Positions 23,961-33,065 of a stretch of DNA of 33,065 nucleotides are shown here, piece by piece. Below the pieces are notes generated by a model that was not told the origin of the DNA, ran no database searches, and worked only from the letters and a program-made list of their open reading frames with translations. The translations under genes and the position numbers were made by a program. The DNA is taken from contig NZ_CAJQNT010000040.1 in NCBI RefSeq assembly GCF_905479755.1, forward strand, positions 1 to 33,065, written 5' to 3'. Within the stretch, counting starts at the first letter, position 1. Every line of letters begins with the position of its first letter. This DNA is from an uncultured Schumannella sp. GTDB taxonomy: Bacteria; Actinomycetota; Actinomycetes; Actinomycetales; Microbacteriaceae.

Positions 23961-25517
23961 GTGAGTTCGCGGATTCCCCCGGTCCTCCGCCCAGAGCACC
24001 CCACCCCGCGCGCGGTCGCGGTTCTCGCCCACGAATTCGGGCTCGCCGTCGACGGCTCGCTCGAGGGTCTCGAGATCACGGGCGTCACGCTCAGCACCGC
24101 TGAGGTGCGGCCGGGCGATCTCTACGTGGGTGTGCGCGGGGCGCGCAGCCACGGCGCCGCCTTCGCCGAGGCCGCACGCGACGCCGGCGCGGTGGCGATT
24201 CTGACCGACGCCGAGGGCGCCGAGCTCGCCATCGGATCGGGGCTTCCTGTGCTTCGCGTCGAAGATCCGCGCGGCGCGCTCGGCGAGATTTCGGCGTGGG
24301 TCTACCGCACGCACGACGATCCGCCGCTGCTGTTCGGAACGACCGGCACCAACGGCAAGACCTCGACCTCGTACCTGCTCGAAGGCATCCTGCGCCAACT
24401 GGGCCTGGTGACCGGGCTCAGTTCGACCTCCGAGCGTCACATCGGCGAGCTGTCGATCGTCAGTCGGCTCACAACGCCGGAGTCGAGCGAGATGCATGCG
24501 CTTCTCGCGCGCATGCGCGAGGCCGCGGTGCGCGCGGTGGCGATCGAGGTCAGCGCCCAGGCGATGTCGCACCGGCGCGTCGATGGTCTTCTGTTCGACG
24601 TCGTGGGCTTCACCAACCTCAGTCACGATCACCTCGATGACTACCCCGACTTCGAGGCCTACTTCGCGGCCAAGCTCGCGCTCTTCACGCCCGAGCACGC
24701 CCGACGCGGCGTCGTGTGTCTCGACACCGAGTGGGGCGCGCGCGTCGTCGATGAGTCGCACATCCCGGTGACGACGATCGCGACGGTCGGTCATGCCGAG
24801 AACGCCAACGACGCGGCCTGGAAGGTCGAGATCCTCGACAAGGCGGCGACGTTCACCGAGTTCCGGCTGACCGGGCCCGACGGCCGCTCGCTCGTGACGC
24901 GCGAGCCGCTGATCGGCTGGCACATGGCGGCCAACGCCGCGCTCGCGATCGTCATGCTCGTCGAGGCCGGGTTCGAGCTGTCGGCGATCGAGGCGGCGCT
25001 CGACGCCGACGGCGGTGTTCAGGCGACACTGCCGGGTCGAACCGAACTCGTCTCCGGGGAGCGCGGCCCGCGCGTCTACGTCGACTTCGGGCACAGCCCC
25101 GCGGCGTTCGAGAACACCCTGGCTGCCGTGCGCGAGTTCACCCCCGGCCGCACCATCATGGTCTTCGGCGCCGACGGCGACCGCGACGCCACCAAGCGTC
25201 ACGAGATGGGACGCGTCGCCGCCGAGCACTCCGACATCCTGATCATCACCGACCACCACCCGCGCTTCGAAGACCCTGTCTCGATCCGCAAGACGCTCCT
25301 GGAGGGTGCCGCCCTGGCGGAACACCAGCCGGAGACCCACGAGGTCAGCCCACCCGAGGCCGCGATCCGTGCCGCGGTCGCCTTGGCGCGTGAAGGCGAC
25401 TCGATTCTGTGGGCGGGACCGGGGCACCAGGACTATCGCGACATCCGCGGCGTGCGCACCGAGTACTCCGCTCGAGACGAAGCGCGCGAGGCACTGCGCG
25501 AGGCGGGATGGTCATGA
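23961..25517 (+). CDS. murE: UDP-MurNAc-tripeptide synthetase MurE
   Basis: MurE adds the third amino acid to UDP-MurNAc-L-Ala-D-Glu in the cytoplasm. The product is 518 residues. The ATP P-loop is GTTGTNGKTS (residues 126-135, K133). The central-domain motif NLSHDHLDDY and the C-terminal domain with GADGDRDATKR are intact. The amino-acid recognition motif, DDNPR in most diaminopimelate enzymes, here reads DHHPR (residues 431-435). This fits a non-diaminopimelate third residue as found in Microbacteriaceae, but the exact residue cannot be told. The GTG at 23961 has GAGGAG 6 bases upstream. Its stop overlaps murF (ATGA). Confidence 0.95.
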   Translation: MSSRIPPVLRPEHPTPRAVAVLAHEFGLAVDGSLEGLEITGVTLSTAEVRPGDLYVGVRGARSHGAAFAEAARDAGAVAILTDAEGAELAIGSGLPVLRVEDPRGALGEISAWVYRTHDDPPLLFGTTGTNGKTSTSYLLEGILRQLGLVTGLSSTSERHIGELSIVSRLTTPESSEMHALLARMREAAVRAVAIEVSAQAMSHRRVDGLLFDVVGFTNLSHDHLDDYPDFEAYFAAKLALFTPEHARRGVVCLDTEWGARVVDESHIPVTTIATVGHAENANDAAWKVEILDKAATFTEFRLTGPDGRSLVTREPLIGWHMAANAALAIVMLVEAGFELSAIEAALDADGGVQATLPGRTELVSGERGPRVYVDFGHSPAAFENTLAAVREFTPGRTIMVFGADGDRDATKRHEMGRVAAEHSDILIITDHHPRFEDPVSIRKTLLEGAALAEHQPETHEVSPPEAAIRAAVALAREGDSILWAGPGHQDYRDIRGVRTEYSARDEAREALREAGWS

Positions 25518-26914
25518 TTTCGCTCACGGTGGCCGAGATCGCGGAGGCGGTCGGGGCCCGGATTCCGGATGGCGCCGCCGAGACGGCGGTCGGAGGTTCG
25601 GTCGAGACCGATTCGCGGCTGGTGACGCCCGGCTCGATCTTCTTCGCTCTCCCCGGTGAGGTGACCGACGGGCATCTCTTCGCCGAGGCGGCCGTCGAGA
25701 ACGGCGCCGCCCTGGTGATCGCGGAACGGCCGCTCGAGTTGAGCGTGCCGGTGCTCGTCGTCGCCGACGGTGTCGTCGCCCTTGCGGCGCTTGCGCGCGA
25801 CGTCGTCGCGCGCGTGCGCTCGCTCGGCCGGCTCCGGGTCGCGGCCGTCACCGGATCCAACGGCAAGACGACCACCAAGAACCTGCTGCGCGCCATCCTG
25901 GGGGTCGAGGGGCCGACCGTCGCGCCGGAGGGATCGTTCAATAACCACGTGGGCGCGCCGATCTCGATGTTGCGCGTCGACGAGAGCACCGAGTACCTCG
26001 TGGTCGAGATGGGGGCGAGCGGTGTCGGTGAGATCGCGCGCCTGATCTCGATCGTGACGCCCGACGTCGGCATCGTGCTCAAGGTGGGATTGGCGCACGC
26101 CGGCGAGTTCGGTGGCATCGAGCAGACCGAGAAGGCCAAGTCCGAGATGGTGCGCGACCTCCCGTCGAGCGCGGTTGCGGTGCTGAACGCTGACGACTCG
26201 CGGGTCGACAAGATGGCCGAGCTCACGCGGGCGCGCATCGTGCGCTTCGGGCATGGCGCCGAGGCCGACCTGCGCGCGCTCGACGTCGAGACCAGCATCA
26301 CGGGAACCCGCTTCACTGTGGAGGTCGACGGGGCGCGCCACGCGGTTCAGCTCCGCATCCTCGGCGAGCACCACGTCTCGAACGCGCTGGCCGCGCTGTG
26401 CGTGGCGCGCGAGTTCGGCATCCCGATCGAACGCGCGATCGCCGCGCTCGGCTCCGTGCCGCGTGCCGAACGGTGGCGCATGGAACTGCTGGATCCCGGA
26501 ACCGGCATCACCGTGATCAATGATGCGTACAACGCGAGCCCCGATTCGATGGCCGCGGCGCTTCGCACCCTTGCGCAGATCGTCACCCCCGAGCAGCGCT
26601 CGGTCGCTGTGCTCGGCGAGATGGCGGAGCTCGGGGAATTCGCCCTCGAAGAGCACGATCGGATCGGGCGTCTGATCGTCCGGCTGAACATCCACAAGCT
26701 CGTCGTGGTCGGCCAGGCCGCCCGACACATCCACCTCGCGGCGGGCCTCGAAGGTTCGTGGGACGGGGAGTCGGTCCTCGTCGACGACATCGACGCGGCA
26801 TACGATCTGTTGCGTGAAGAACTTCGAGACGGCGACGTCGTGCTGGTGAAGTCATCCAAGTCCGCGGGTCTCCGCGTCCTCGGCGACCGCCTGGGCGGGG
26901 TGACCGCCTCGTGA
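25514..26914 (+). CDS. murF: UDP-MurNAc-tripeptide-D-Ala-D-Ala ligase MurF
   Basis: MurF adds D-alanyl-D-alanine to complete the pentapeptide precursor. The product is 466 residues. The P-loop is [12 protein letters not shown] (K118), the substrate domain is at the N-terminus ([15 protein letters not shown]), and [12 protein letters not shown] is the family motif in the C-terminal domain. The ATG at 25514 overlaps the murE stop. Another ATG two codons upstream is possible. All ligase residues I can check are present, in contrast to the gene in the murD position. The stop overlaps mraY by 4 bases (GTGA). Confidence 0.95.
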   Translation: MISLTVAEIAEAVGARIPDGAAETAVGGSVETDSRLVTPGSIFFALPGEVTDGHLFAEAAVENGAALVIAERPLELSVPVLVVADGVVALAALARDVVARVRSLGRLRVAAVTGSNGKTTTKNLLRAILGVEGPTVAPEGSFNNHVGAPISMLRVDESTEYLVVEMGASGVGEIARLISIVTPDVGIVLKVGLAHAGEFGGIEQTEKAKSEMVRDLPSSAVAVLNADDSRVDKMAELTRARIVRFGHGAEADLRALDVETSITGTRFTVEVDGARHAVQLRILGEHHVSNALAALCVAREFGIPIERAIAALGSVPRAERWRMELLDPGTGITVINDAYNASPDSMAAALRTLAQIVTPEQRSVAVLGEMAELGEFALEEHDRIGRLIVRLNIHKLVVVGQAARHIHLAAGLEGSWDGESVLVDDIDAAYDLLREELRDGDVVLVKSSKSAGLRVLGDRLGGVTAS

Positions 26915-28029
26915 TCGCGCTGCTCATTGCGGGGGGATTCTCGCTCGTCTTCACGCTGCTGCTGACCCCGCTCTTCGGACGGCTGTTCAAAAAGCTCAGC
27001 TGGGGTCAGTTCATTCGTGACGACGGGCCGGAGTCGCATCACGCCAAGCGCGGGACTCCGACGATGGGCGGAATCGTCTTCATCGTCGGCAGCATCCTCG
27101 GGTACCTCGTCGGGCACGGGGTCTCCGGCGTTCCGTGGACGATGGTCGGCGTGCTCGTGCTCGGCATGATGGTCGGCGTCGGCTTCATCGGCTTCATCGA
27201 CGACTTCTTGAAGACCCGCAAGCAGCAGAGTCTTGGACTCGGCGGCTGGTCGAAGATCATCGGCATCGTCGCCGTCACGACGATCTTCGCGTTCCTGGCG
27301 ATTCACCCCGAGTTCCTGGACGAGAACGGGCTCACCCCGGCCTCGACCTACATCTCGGGTTGGCGCGACATCGAGTGGCTCAACCTCTTCACGTTCGGTC
27401 CGGTCATCGGCATGGGGCTCTTCATCCTCTGGGTGAACCTCATCACCGTGAGCGCCTCGAACGGCGTCAACATCGCGGACGGCCTCGACGGTCTCGCGAG
27501 CGGGGCCTCGATCTTCGCGTTCTCGGCCTACATCTTCATCGGCTTCTGGCAGGCCAACCAGTCCTGCTTCAACGACCAGATCGACCCCGTGGTGTTTTAC
27601 AAGTGCTACGAGGTGCGCGATCCGCTCGACCTCGCCGTGGTCGCGGCGGCGATCGCGGGCAGCCTCGTGGGCTTCTTGTGGTGGAACACCTCACCGGCCC
27701 AGATTTTCATGGGCGACACGGGATCGCTCGGCCTCGGCGGCGCGCTCGCGGCGCTCGCAATCCTGACCCGCACCGAACTGCTCCTCATCCTGATCGGCGG
27801 TCTCTTCTTCGTCGTGACGGGAAGCGTCGTCGTGCAGCGCGTCTACTTCAAGATCACGAAGTGGACGCTCGGCCAGGGCAGACGCGTGTTCTTGATGAGT
27901 CCCCTGCATCATCACTTCGAGCTCAAAGGCTGGGCGGAGATCACCGTCGTCGTGCGGTTCTGGATCATCGCCGCGCTGTTCGTCGCGGCGGGAGTCGGCG
28001 CCTTCTACCTCGAATGGGTCAGCCGCTGA
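26911..28029 (+). CDS. mraY: Phospho-N-acetylmuramoyl-pentapeptide transferase MraY
   Basis: MraY is the integral membrane enzyme that transfers phospho-MurNAc-pentapeptide to undecaprenyl phosphate, making lipid I. The product is 372 residues with about ten transmembrane segments. Catalytic motifs are [10 protein letters not shown] with the two key aspartates, [13 protein letters not shown], and HHHFELKGW near the C-terminus. The GTG start overlaps the murF stop. The last 16 bases overlap the murD-like gene. Nothing is missing. Confidence 0.96.
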   Translation: MIALLIAGGFSLVFTLLLTPLFGRLFKKLSWGQFIRDDGPESHHAKRGTPTMGGIVFIVGSILGYLVGHGVSGVPWTMVGVLVLGMMVGVGFIGFIDDFLKTRKQQSLGLGGWSKIIGIVAVTTIFAFLAIHPEFLDENGLTPASTYISGWRDIEWLNLFTFGPVIGMGLFILWVNLITVSASNGVNIADGLDGLASGASIFAFSAYIFIGFWQANQSCFNDQIDPVVFYKCYEVRDPLDLAVVAAAIAGSLVGFLWWNTSPAQIFMGDTGSLGLGGALAALAILTRTELLLILIGGLFFVVTGSVVVQRVYFKITKWTLGQGRRVFLMSPLHHHFELKGWAEITVVVRFWIIAALFVAAGVGAFYLEWVSR

Positions 28030-29069
28030 GCCCGGCAGCTCCCTCGCACCGGCTCGCGACCCTCGCCAGCTGGAATGCCGACTGGTCGGGGTTGCGGGTG
28101 GCGGTCGTCGGTCTCGACGAGGTCGGCTTCTCGGTCGTCGACACGCTCGTCGAACTCGGCGCCGACGTCGACGTGATCCCCGTCGCGTCGACGCCGAATC
28201 TGCTCGAACTCGCGACTGTCATCGGTGCCCGCATCCAGCTCGGGGTCCCCGAGGAGACCGGACTCGAGAGCGTGCACGACCCCGAGCTGCTCATCGCCAG
28301 CCCGCGCGTGCCGCGGAGCCATCCTGCGCTGCAGGGGGCCGTCGATCGCGGCCTCCCGATCTGGAGCGACGTCGACCTGGCCTGGCGGGTGCGTGACAAG
28401 TCCGGGGATCCCGCGCGCTGGCTCACGATGACCGGCGGCTCGTCGACCTCGCAGGTCGCCTATCTCACGGCGTCGATGTTGCGCGAAGCGGGGCTGCGCG
28501 CCGCGCCGGCCGGCGGAGCGGGCGTCCCGGTCCTCGACGCGATCCGCGATCCCGCGGGATTCGATGTGCTCGCGGTGGAGCTGTCGAGCCGACAGCTGCA
28601 CTGGGTGGATGTTCGCGCCGCCGAGTCGATCGCGCCCGAGGCGAGCCTGGCGCTCGACGTCGCCGCCGATCCGAGCGACTGGCACGAAGGCGCCGAGGCC
28701 CACCGAGCGGCGCTCGCCAAGATCTACGAGAACACCCGGCTCGCGTGTGTGTACAACCTGGGCGAGCCGGCGACCCGCGACGCGGTCGAAGAGGCTGAGG
28801 TGCAGGAGGGCGCGCGCGCGATCGGATTCGGCCTCGGGATCCCGGGGCCGAGCGACGTCGGGGTCGTCGAGGGGATCCTCGTCGATCGGGCTTTTCTCGA
28901 GGAACGCCGCTCCCACGCGCTCGAACTGGCCACCACGGCAGATCTCGCGGCGGCCGGACTGTCGACCCGCGAGGACTTCCGTGACGTGCTCGCCGCCGCC
29001 GCCCTCGCCCGTGCTGCCGGGGTCGAGCCGCGCGCGATCCGCGAGGGAATCCTCAACCGCGTGCACTGA
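28014..29069 (+). CDS. MurD-like pseudoenzyme (degenerate, no C-terminal domain)
   Basis: This gene sits where murD belongs and is clearly related to actinobacterial MurD over its 351 residues: an N-terminal domain ([15 protein letters not shown]), a central domain with [14 protein letters not shown] and E189 of VELSS, then [19 protein letters not shown]. The catalytic features are gone. The P-loop GTNGKT reads GGSSTS (141-146, Lys to Thr145). The DHLDWH motif reads DPSDWH (metal-ligand His to Pro220). The carbamylated Lys of the AAK motif is Leu234. The protein ends where the C-terminal ligase domain should begin. The frame is open throughout, and only 107 bases separate it from ftsW. D-glutamate ligase activity is very unlikely. 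The ATG at 28014 overlaps mraY and has no clear binding site. Confidence 0.88.
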   Translation: MGQPLSPAAPSHRLATLASWNADWSGLRVAVVGLDEVGFSVVDTLVELGADVDVIPVASTPNLLELATVIGARIQLGVPEETGLESVHDPELLIASPRVPRSHPALQGAVDRGLPIWSDVDLAWRVRDKSGDPARWLTMTGGSSTSQVAYLTASMLREAGLRAAPAGGAGVPVLDAIRDPAGFDVLAVELSSRQLHWVDVRAAESIAPEASLALDVAADPSDWHEGAEAHRAALAKIYENTRLACVYNLGEPATRDAVEEAEVQEGARAIGFGLGIPGPSDVGVVEGILVDRAFLEERRSHALELATTADLAAAGLSTREDFRDVLAAAALARAAGVEPRAIREGILNRVH

Positions 29070-29176
29070 GCGCCGAACTCGGTTCCGACGACACGCGCGC
29101 CCGCCGCGAAGCCGGGGAGCGACGCGGCCGCAGACTGAGAGCGCGCGGTCCCGACGCGCGTTCGAGAGGAGTGGCG

Positions 29177-30424
29177 GTGACTTCCACCCGACCGGGTCGT
29201 TCCCAGGGCCCCGGTACCCCGCCCGAGAGACCAGTGCGGAAGGCCGTCGTCGCCGTCCGGCTGCTGTTCGCCGCGGAGACGCGCGAGTACTTCGTGCTTC
29301 TGGGCACGACCATCTTCCTCGTGGTGTTCGGCCTCGTGATGGTGCTGTCGTCGTCCTCGATTCAGTCGCTCGTGGACGACGGAGACGTGTTCTCCCGCGC
29401 CGCGCGCCAGGCGCTGTTCGCGGCCGTCGGCATCCCGCTGATGCTGCTCGCGGCCCGCGCCCCGATCTCGTTCTGGAAGAAGTGGGCCTGGCACGCACTC
29501 GGCCTCGGCATCCTGCTTCAGCTCTTGGTGTTCACCGGCCTCGGCACGGGCTACGGCGGCAACCGGAACTGGCTCGACATCGGCGGCTTCTCGCTGCAGC
29601 CTTCGGAGCTGGTCAAGCTCGCGCTCGTGGTCTGGTTGGCGTTCATCCTGACCAAGAAGAGCGCGCTGCTGAACGAGTGGAAGCACGTCGCGCTGCCCAT
29701 CCTCCCGGTGGCATTCGGCGCGATCTTCTTCGTGCTGCTCGGCAATGACCTGGGGACGGCGGTGATTCTGCTCGCCCTCACGCTCGGCGCGCTGTTTTAC
29801 GCCGGCGTGCGGCTTCGCATCGTGGGCGCCCTGGTGGCCGGGTCCGCCCTCATCGGCATCCTGGTCGCGCAGGGGAGCGCCTCGCGTCAGCAGCGTATCG
29901 AAGCATGGCTCACCGGGTGCACGCGCCCCGAGGACTACGAGCTGCACTGCTGGCAGACCATCCACGGCTGGGAGGCGCTCGCCAATGGCGGCATCTTCGG
30001 TCGCGGTCTCGGCAACTCGCAATACAAGTGGTTGTGGATCCCGCACGCCGAGAGCGACTTCATCTTCGCGATCGTGGGGGAGGAGCTGGGCCTGGTCGGA
30101 GCGCTGTTGGTGCTGGTGCTCTTCGCGGTGCTCGCGGTCACCTTCGTCCGCATCGTGCGCATGAACCGCGACCCCTTCGCCAAGATCGCCACGAGCGCCG
30201 TGATGGTGTGGATCGTCACCCAGGCCTTCGTGAACGTCGCCGTCGTGCTCGGCCTCCTGCCCGTGCTCGGGGTGCCCCTGCCCTTCATGTCGGCGGGCGG
30301 CTCCGCGCTCATCTCCTCGTTGCTTGCCGTCGGCGTCGTGCTCTCGTTCGCGAGGCACCGGCCGGATGCCCCAGAATCGAGTCGCGCCCCTCAACGCTCG
30401 AACCCGGGAGTCCCACGCTCGTGA
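29177..30424 (+). CDS. ftsW: Peptidoglycan glycosyltransferase FtsW
   Basis: FtsW is the SEDS-family glycosyltransferase that polymerises glycan strands at the septum with FtsI. The product is 415 residues with about ten transmembrane segments. Family signatures include GGNRNWLDIGGFSLQPSELVKLA, GNDLGTA, the HAESDFIFAIVGEELG block and a C-terminal PLPFMSAGGSALISSL. The GTG at 29177 is preferred because AGGAG ends 5 bases upstream. A GTG at 29171 directly abuts that site. A 107-base gap separates it from the murD-like gene, the longest gap between murE and murC. The stop overlaps murG (GTGA). Confidence 0.94.
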   Translation: MTSTRPGRSQGPGTPPERPVRKAVVAVRLLFAAETREYFVLLGTTIFLVVFGLVMVLSSSSIQSLVDDGDVFSRAARQALFAAVGIPLMLLAARAPISFWKKWAWHALGLGILLQLLVFTGLGTGYGGNRNWLDIGGFSLQPSELVKLALVVWLAFILTKKSALLNEWKHVALPILPVAFGAIFFVLLGNDLGTAVILLALTLGALFYAGVRLRIVGALVAGSALIGILVAQGSASRQQRIEAWLTGCTRPEDYELHCWQTIHGWEALANGGIFGRGLGNSQYKWLWIPHAESDFIFAIVGEELGLVGALLVLVLFAVLAVTFVRIVRMNRDPFAKIATSAVMVWIVTQAFVNVAVVLGLLPVLGVPLPFMSAGGSALISSLLAVGVVLSFARHRPDAPESSRAPQRSNPGVPRS

Positions 30425-31515
30425 CCACGTATCTCTTCGCGGGCGGCGGCACCGCCGGCCACGTCAACCCGCTGCTGGCGACCGCCGACCGGCTACGCGA
30501 CCTCGAACCGGAGGCGCGCATCCTGGTGCTCGGCACGGCGGAGGGTCTGGAGGCGCGTCTCGTGCCCGAGCGCGGGTACGAACTGCTCACGATTCCCCGG
30601 GTTCCTTTTCCGCGTCGGCTGAACCGCGCGGTCCTCAGCTTTCCCGGAGCGTTGCGCGCCACGATCACGGGCACCGAGAAGTACCTCCGCGAACATGACG
30701 TCGAGGTGGTCGTGGGCTTCGGCGGATACGCAGCGGCTCCGGCCTATCTCGCGGCGCGCCGCGTCGGCATCCCGATTGTCGTGCACGAAGCCAATGCGCG
30801 GCCGGGGATGGCGAACCGGCTCGGTGCGGCGCTCACCCGTTTCGTGGGGGTGACCTTCGCCGGAACACGGCTGCGCCACGGTCGCGTCGTCGGTCTTCCG
30901 CTGCGGCGCGAAGTCGAGTCGCTCGACCGCGCGGCCGCGCGGCGCGAGGCCCTCGAGATGTGGGGCCTCGACCCCGCTCGCCCGGTGCTGCTCGTGACGG
31001 GCGGATCGACCGGTGCCCGCCGCCTCAACGAGACGGTGTCGGTCAGCGCGTCCGAGATCCTCGGCTGCGGCTGGCAGATCCTGCACATCACGGGCTCGCG
31101 CAGCCCCGTCGCCGATCCGCACCTCGACGGCTATCACCTGCTCGAGTACTGCGACCGGATGGAGCTCGCCCTCGCCGTCGCGGAACTCGCGGTCTCCCGC
31201 TCGGGCGCGGCGACCGTGAGCGAGTTGGCGGTCGTCGGTGTGCCCGCCGTGTTCATCCCGTATCCGGTGGGCAACGGCGAGCAGGCCTGGAACGCGCGCG
31301 ATGCGGTGGTGGCCTCGGGCGCCCTCGTCATCGCCGATGCGAACTTCACCCCGGCGTGGATTCGCCGCGAATTGGTTCCGCTGCTGCTTGATCGCGCGCG
31401 GGTCGCCCGGCTGGCGGCGGGAATGGCATCCACCGGGGTGCGCGACGGTGCCGACCGGATGGTCGCGCTCGTGCGCGAGGCGCTCTCGGCGACGTCGACT
31501 AACGTGTCATCGTGA
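30421..31515 (+). CDS. murG: UDP-GlcNAc:lipid I GlcNAc transferase MurG
   Basis: MurG is a peripheral membrane glycosyltransferase that adds GlcNAc to lipid I, making lipid II. The product is 364 residues. [12 protein letters not shown] near the N-terminus is the substrate loop, [15 protein letters not shown] and [12 protein letters not shown] follow, and [12 protein letters not shown] and [24 protein letters not shown] mark the UDP-GlcNAc site. The GTG overlaps the ftsW stop. The in-frame reading further upstream runs antiphase through ftsW and is rejected. The stop overlaps murC by 4 bases. Confidence 0.96.
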   Translation: MTTYLFAGGGTAGHVNPLLATADRLRDLEPEARILVLGTAEGLEARLVPERGYELLTIPRVPFPRRLNRAVLSFPGALRATITGTEKYLREHDVEVVVGFGGYAAAPAYLAARRVGIPIVVHEANARPGMANRLGAALTRFVGVTFAGTRLRHGRVVGLPLRREVESLDRAAARREALEMWGLDPARPVLLVTGGSTGARRLNETVSVSASEILGCGWQILHITGSRSPVADPHLDGYHLLEYCDRMELALAVAELAVSRSGAATVSELAVVGVPAVFIPYPVGNGEQAWNARDAVVASGALVIADANFTPAWIRRELVPLLLDRARVARLAAGMASTGVRDGADRMVALVREALSATSTNVSS

Positions 31516-32954
31516 TCAAGCCCGACCTGTCTCTGGAGTTGCCCGCGACACTCGGGAGGCTGCACTTCGTGGGGATCGGCGGCTCGGGGATGAGCGGCAT
31601 CGCGCGGGTCTTCCTCGAGTCCGGCTATGAGGTCTCCGGGTCCGACCGCAGCGACTCCGCGACTCTCGACGGCCTGCGCCACCTCGGGGCGACGATCTTC
31701 GTCGGCCACGCCGCGGACCACCTCGGCTCGGCGGACACGGTGGTGGTCACCGGTGCGCTCTGGGAAGACAACCCCGAGTACCAGGAGGCGCTGCGACGCG
31801 GCCTGCCCGTGCTGCACCGCGCGAACGCGCTCGACTGGCTCATCCGTCACCATGGCGATGCCGCGCGTCGGCGTCTGATCTCGGTGGCGGGCGCGCACGG
31901 AAAGACCACCTCGACGGGGATGGTCGTGACGGCGCTGGCGGCCCTCGATGCGGACCCGAGCTTCGTCAATGGCGGCGTGATCGCCGGGCTCGGGCGCAGC
32001 TCGCGTGCGGGCTCGGGGGAGTTCTTCGTGGTCGAAGCTGACGAGTCCGACGGGTCCTTCGAGCTGTACGACACCGCGGTGGCCCTCATCACGAATGTCG
32101 ACGACGACCACCTGGACCATTACGGCACCGCGGCTGCCTTCGAGGATGCGTTCGTGCGCTTCGCCGACGCCGCGAGCGAACTGGTCGTGATCTCGAGCGA
32201 CGATGCCGGAGCCGCGGCGGTGCGGGCTCGCCTCGCGCATCCGCGTGTCGTGACCTTCGGTGTGGCGGAGTCCGCCGATGTTCGCGTTCTCGACCTCGTT
32301 GCCGAGGGGCCGGTCAGCTTCACGGTGCGGTATCTCGGTGTCGATCACCGTGTCGCGCTTCGTGTCCCCGGCGCGCACAACGCGCTGAATGCCGCGGGCG
32401 CGTTCGCGGTGCTGGTCGGTCTCGGGTTCGAGCCCGCGGCCACCGCGCGCGCTCTCGAGGAGTTCGATGGCACGGGGCGGCGGTTCGAGTGGCACGCGAC
32501 CGTGCGCGGTGTCCGAGTCTTCGACGACTATGCGCATCACCCCACCGAGGTCGGGGCGGCGCTCGCCACCGCACGATCGGTCGTCGGGACGGGACGAGTG
32601 ATCGCGGTCCACCAGCCGCACCTGTTCAGCCGCACGCAGGCGATGGCGGGCGAGTTCGCCGAAGCCTACGAACAATTGGCTGACCACACGATCGTGCTCG
32701 ACGTCTACGGTGCGCGCGAGGATCCGATCGAGGGCGTGACCGGTGCGCTGGTCGCCGATCGGTTCCGCGATGCCTCCCGCGTGGATTTCGTTCCGGATTG
32801 GCAGGCGGCCGCGGATCGCGTCGCCGAGATCGCCCGCGAGGGAGATCTGGTCATGACGCTCAGCTGCGGCGACGTCTACCGGATCATTCCGCAGGTGCTG
32901 GAATCCCTCGAGGCCACGGCTCCCGCCCCGGCGGGGCGGAGCACGTCGGCGTGA
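31512..32954 (+). CDS. murC: UDP-MurNAc-L-alanine ligase MurC
   Basis: MurC adds the first amino acid, L-alanine, to UDP-MurNAc. The product is 480 residues. The N-terminal Rossmann domain has [14 protein letters not shown], the P-loop is [11 protein letters not shown] (K131), the central domain keeps [10 protein letters not shown], and the C-terminal domain keeps [10 protein letters not shown] and ends [12 protein letters not shown]. All ligase motifs lost from the murD-like gene are present here. The GTG overlaps the murG stop, and the stop overlaps the next gene (GTGA). Confidence 0.96.
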   Translation: MIKPDLSLELPATLGRLHFVGIGGSGMSGIARVFLESGYEVSGSDRSDSATLDGLRHLGATIFVGHAADHLGSADTVVVTGALWEDNPEYQEALRRGLPVLHRANALDWLIRHHGDAARRRLISVAGAHGKTTSTGMVVTALAALDADPSFVNGGVIAGLGRSSRAGSGEFFVVEADESDGSFELYDTAVALITNVDDDHLDHYGTAAAFEDAFVRFADAASELVVISSDDAGAAAVRARLAHPRVVTFGVAESADVRVLDLVAEGPVSFTVRYLGVDHRVALRVPGAHNALNAAGAFAVLVGLGFEPAATARALEEFDGTGRRFEWHATVRGVRVFDDYAHHPTEVGAALATARSVVGTGRVIAVHQPHLFSRTQAMAGEFAEAYEQLADHTIVLDVYGAREDPIEGVTGALVADRFRDASRVDFVPDWQAAADRVAEIAREGDLVMTLSCGDVYRIIPQVLESLEATAPAPAGRSTSA

Positions 32955-33065
32955 AACGGCCCGAGGGCTTCGATCGCGCGCCGGAGCCGCCGGCACGACG
33001 CGGCGGCGCCTCGTCCGGTGACCGCGCGCGACGCACCCCGCCGGCGAAGCCGGCTGCGGCGCCGC
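32951..33065 (+). CDS. ftsQ: Probable cell division protein FtsQ, N-terminal part only
   Basis: The GTG overlaps the murC stop in the same GTGA arrangement used along the operon. The 38 codons that fit in the window encode a basic, Pro-, Ala- and Arg-rich stretch beginning [17 protein letters not shown], typical of the cytoplasmic tail of actinobacterial FtsQ. The membrane helix and POTRA domain would lie beyond the window. The call rests mainly on gene order (murC then ftsQ). Confidence 0.7.
   Translation, partial: MKRPEGFDRAPEPPARRGGASSGDRARRTPPAKPAAAP

Noticed and set aside
28014-29176. Explanation of the short murD-like gene by a frameshift
   Set aside because: The catalytic changes are substitutions within an unbroken frame, and the 107 bases after the stop are too short to hold the missing domain in any frame.
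29905-30420. Upstream extension of murG
   Set aside because: It overlaps ftsW out of frame, and MurG similarity starts at the GTG at 30421.
1-33065. tRNA genes, rRNA genes, CRISPR arrays, insertion sequences or phage genes
   Set aside because: I looked through the intergenic stretches and the gene list and saw none. Composition is even and the genes are housekeeping.

Overview
The window is high-GC DNA (by eye about 68-70% G+C) with the gene order and protein families of an actinobacterium. Microbacteriaceae is the best guess. Three things point there: the hemW-hrcA-dnaJ-rsmE-HIT-phoH-ybeY-CBS protein-era block next to a polyprenyl synthase and a DUF3040 gene; the complete division and cell-wall (dcw) cluster; and a MurE whose amino-acid recognition motif is not the usual diaminopimelate type, as expected for a group with B-type peptidoglycan. 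The genus cannot be resolved. No tRNA, rRNA, CRISPR array or insertion sequence was seen, and no intergenic gap exceeds about 300 bases.

Left part (1-7505): rpsT (ribosomal protein S20) and a NUDIX hydrolase on the minus strand, divergent from lepA (elongation factor 4). LepA is coupled to a small membrane protein and followed by a ZIP-like transporter. A DUF4279 protein and an NAD-dependent epimerase lie on the minus strand. A DUF1990 protein then overlaps hemW on the plus strand.

Middle part (7516-17045): an aldehyde dehydrogenase of the succinate-semialdehyde dehydrogenase type and two tandem DUF4870 membrane proteins separate hemW from hrcA. hrcA carries a CIRCE operator and is followed closely by dnaJ and rsmE. 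A HIT protein, phoH, ybeY, a CBS-domain membrane protein and era follow as a chain of overlapping genes for RNA and ribosome maturation.

Right part (17048-33065): a lipoprotein and a polyprenyl diphosphate synthase on the minus strand, a DUF3040 gene with a strong terminator, then mraZ with its tandem repeat operators. The dcw run follows: rsmH, an ftsL-like gene, ftsI, murE, murF, mraY, a murD homologue, ftsW, murG, murC and the first 38 codons of a probable ftsQ. Most neighbours overlap by 4 bases (GTGA or ATGA).

The most striking observation is the gene in the murD slot (28014-29069). It keeps the MurD scaffold but has lost the P-loop lysine, the metal-binding histidine, the carbamylated lysine and the whole C-terminal domain, while MurC, MurE and MurF beside it look intact. 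It reads as a MurD pseudoenzyme. Other points of interest are a recurring leaderless promoter design (a -10 hexamer 6 bases before the start codon), extra MraZ boxes on the opposite strand upstream of mraZ, a terminator fused to a promoter between the DUF4870 genes, and folded leaders at rpsT and at the left edge.
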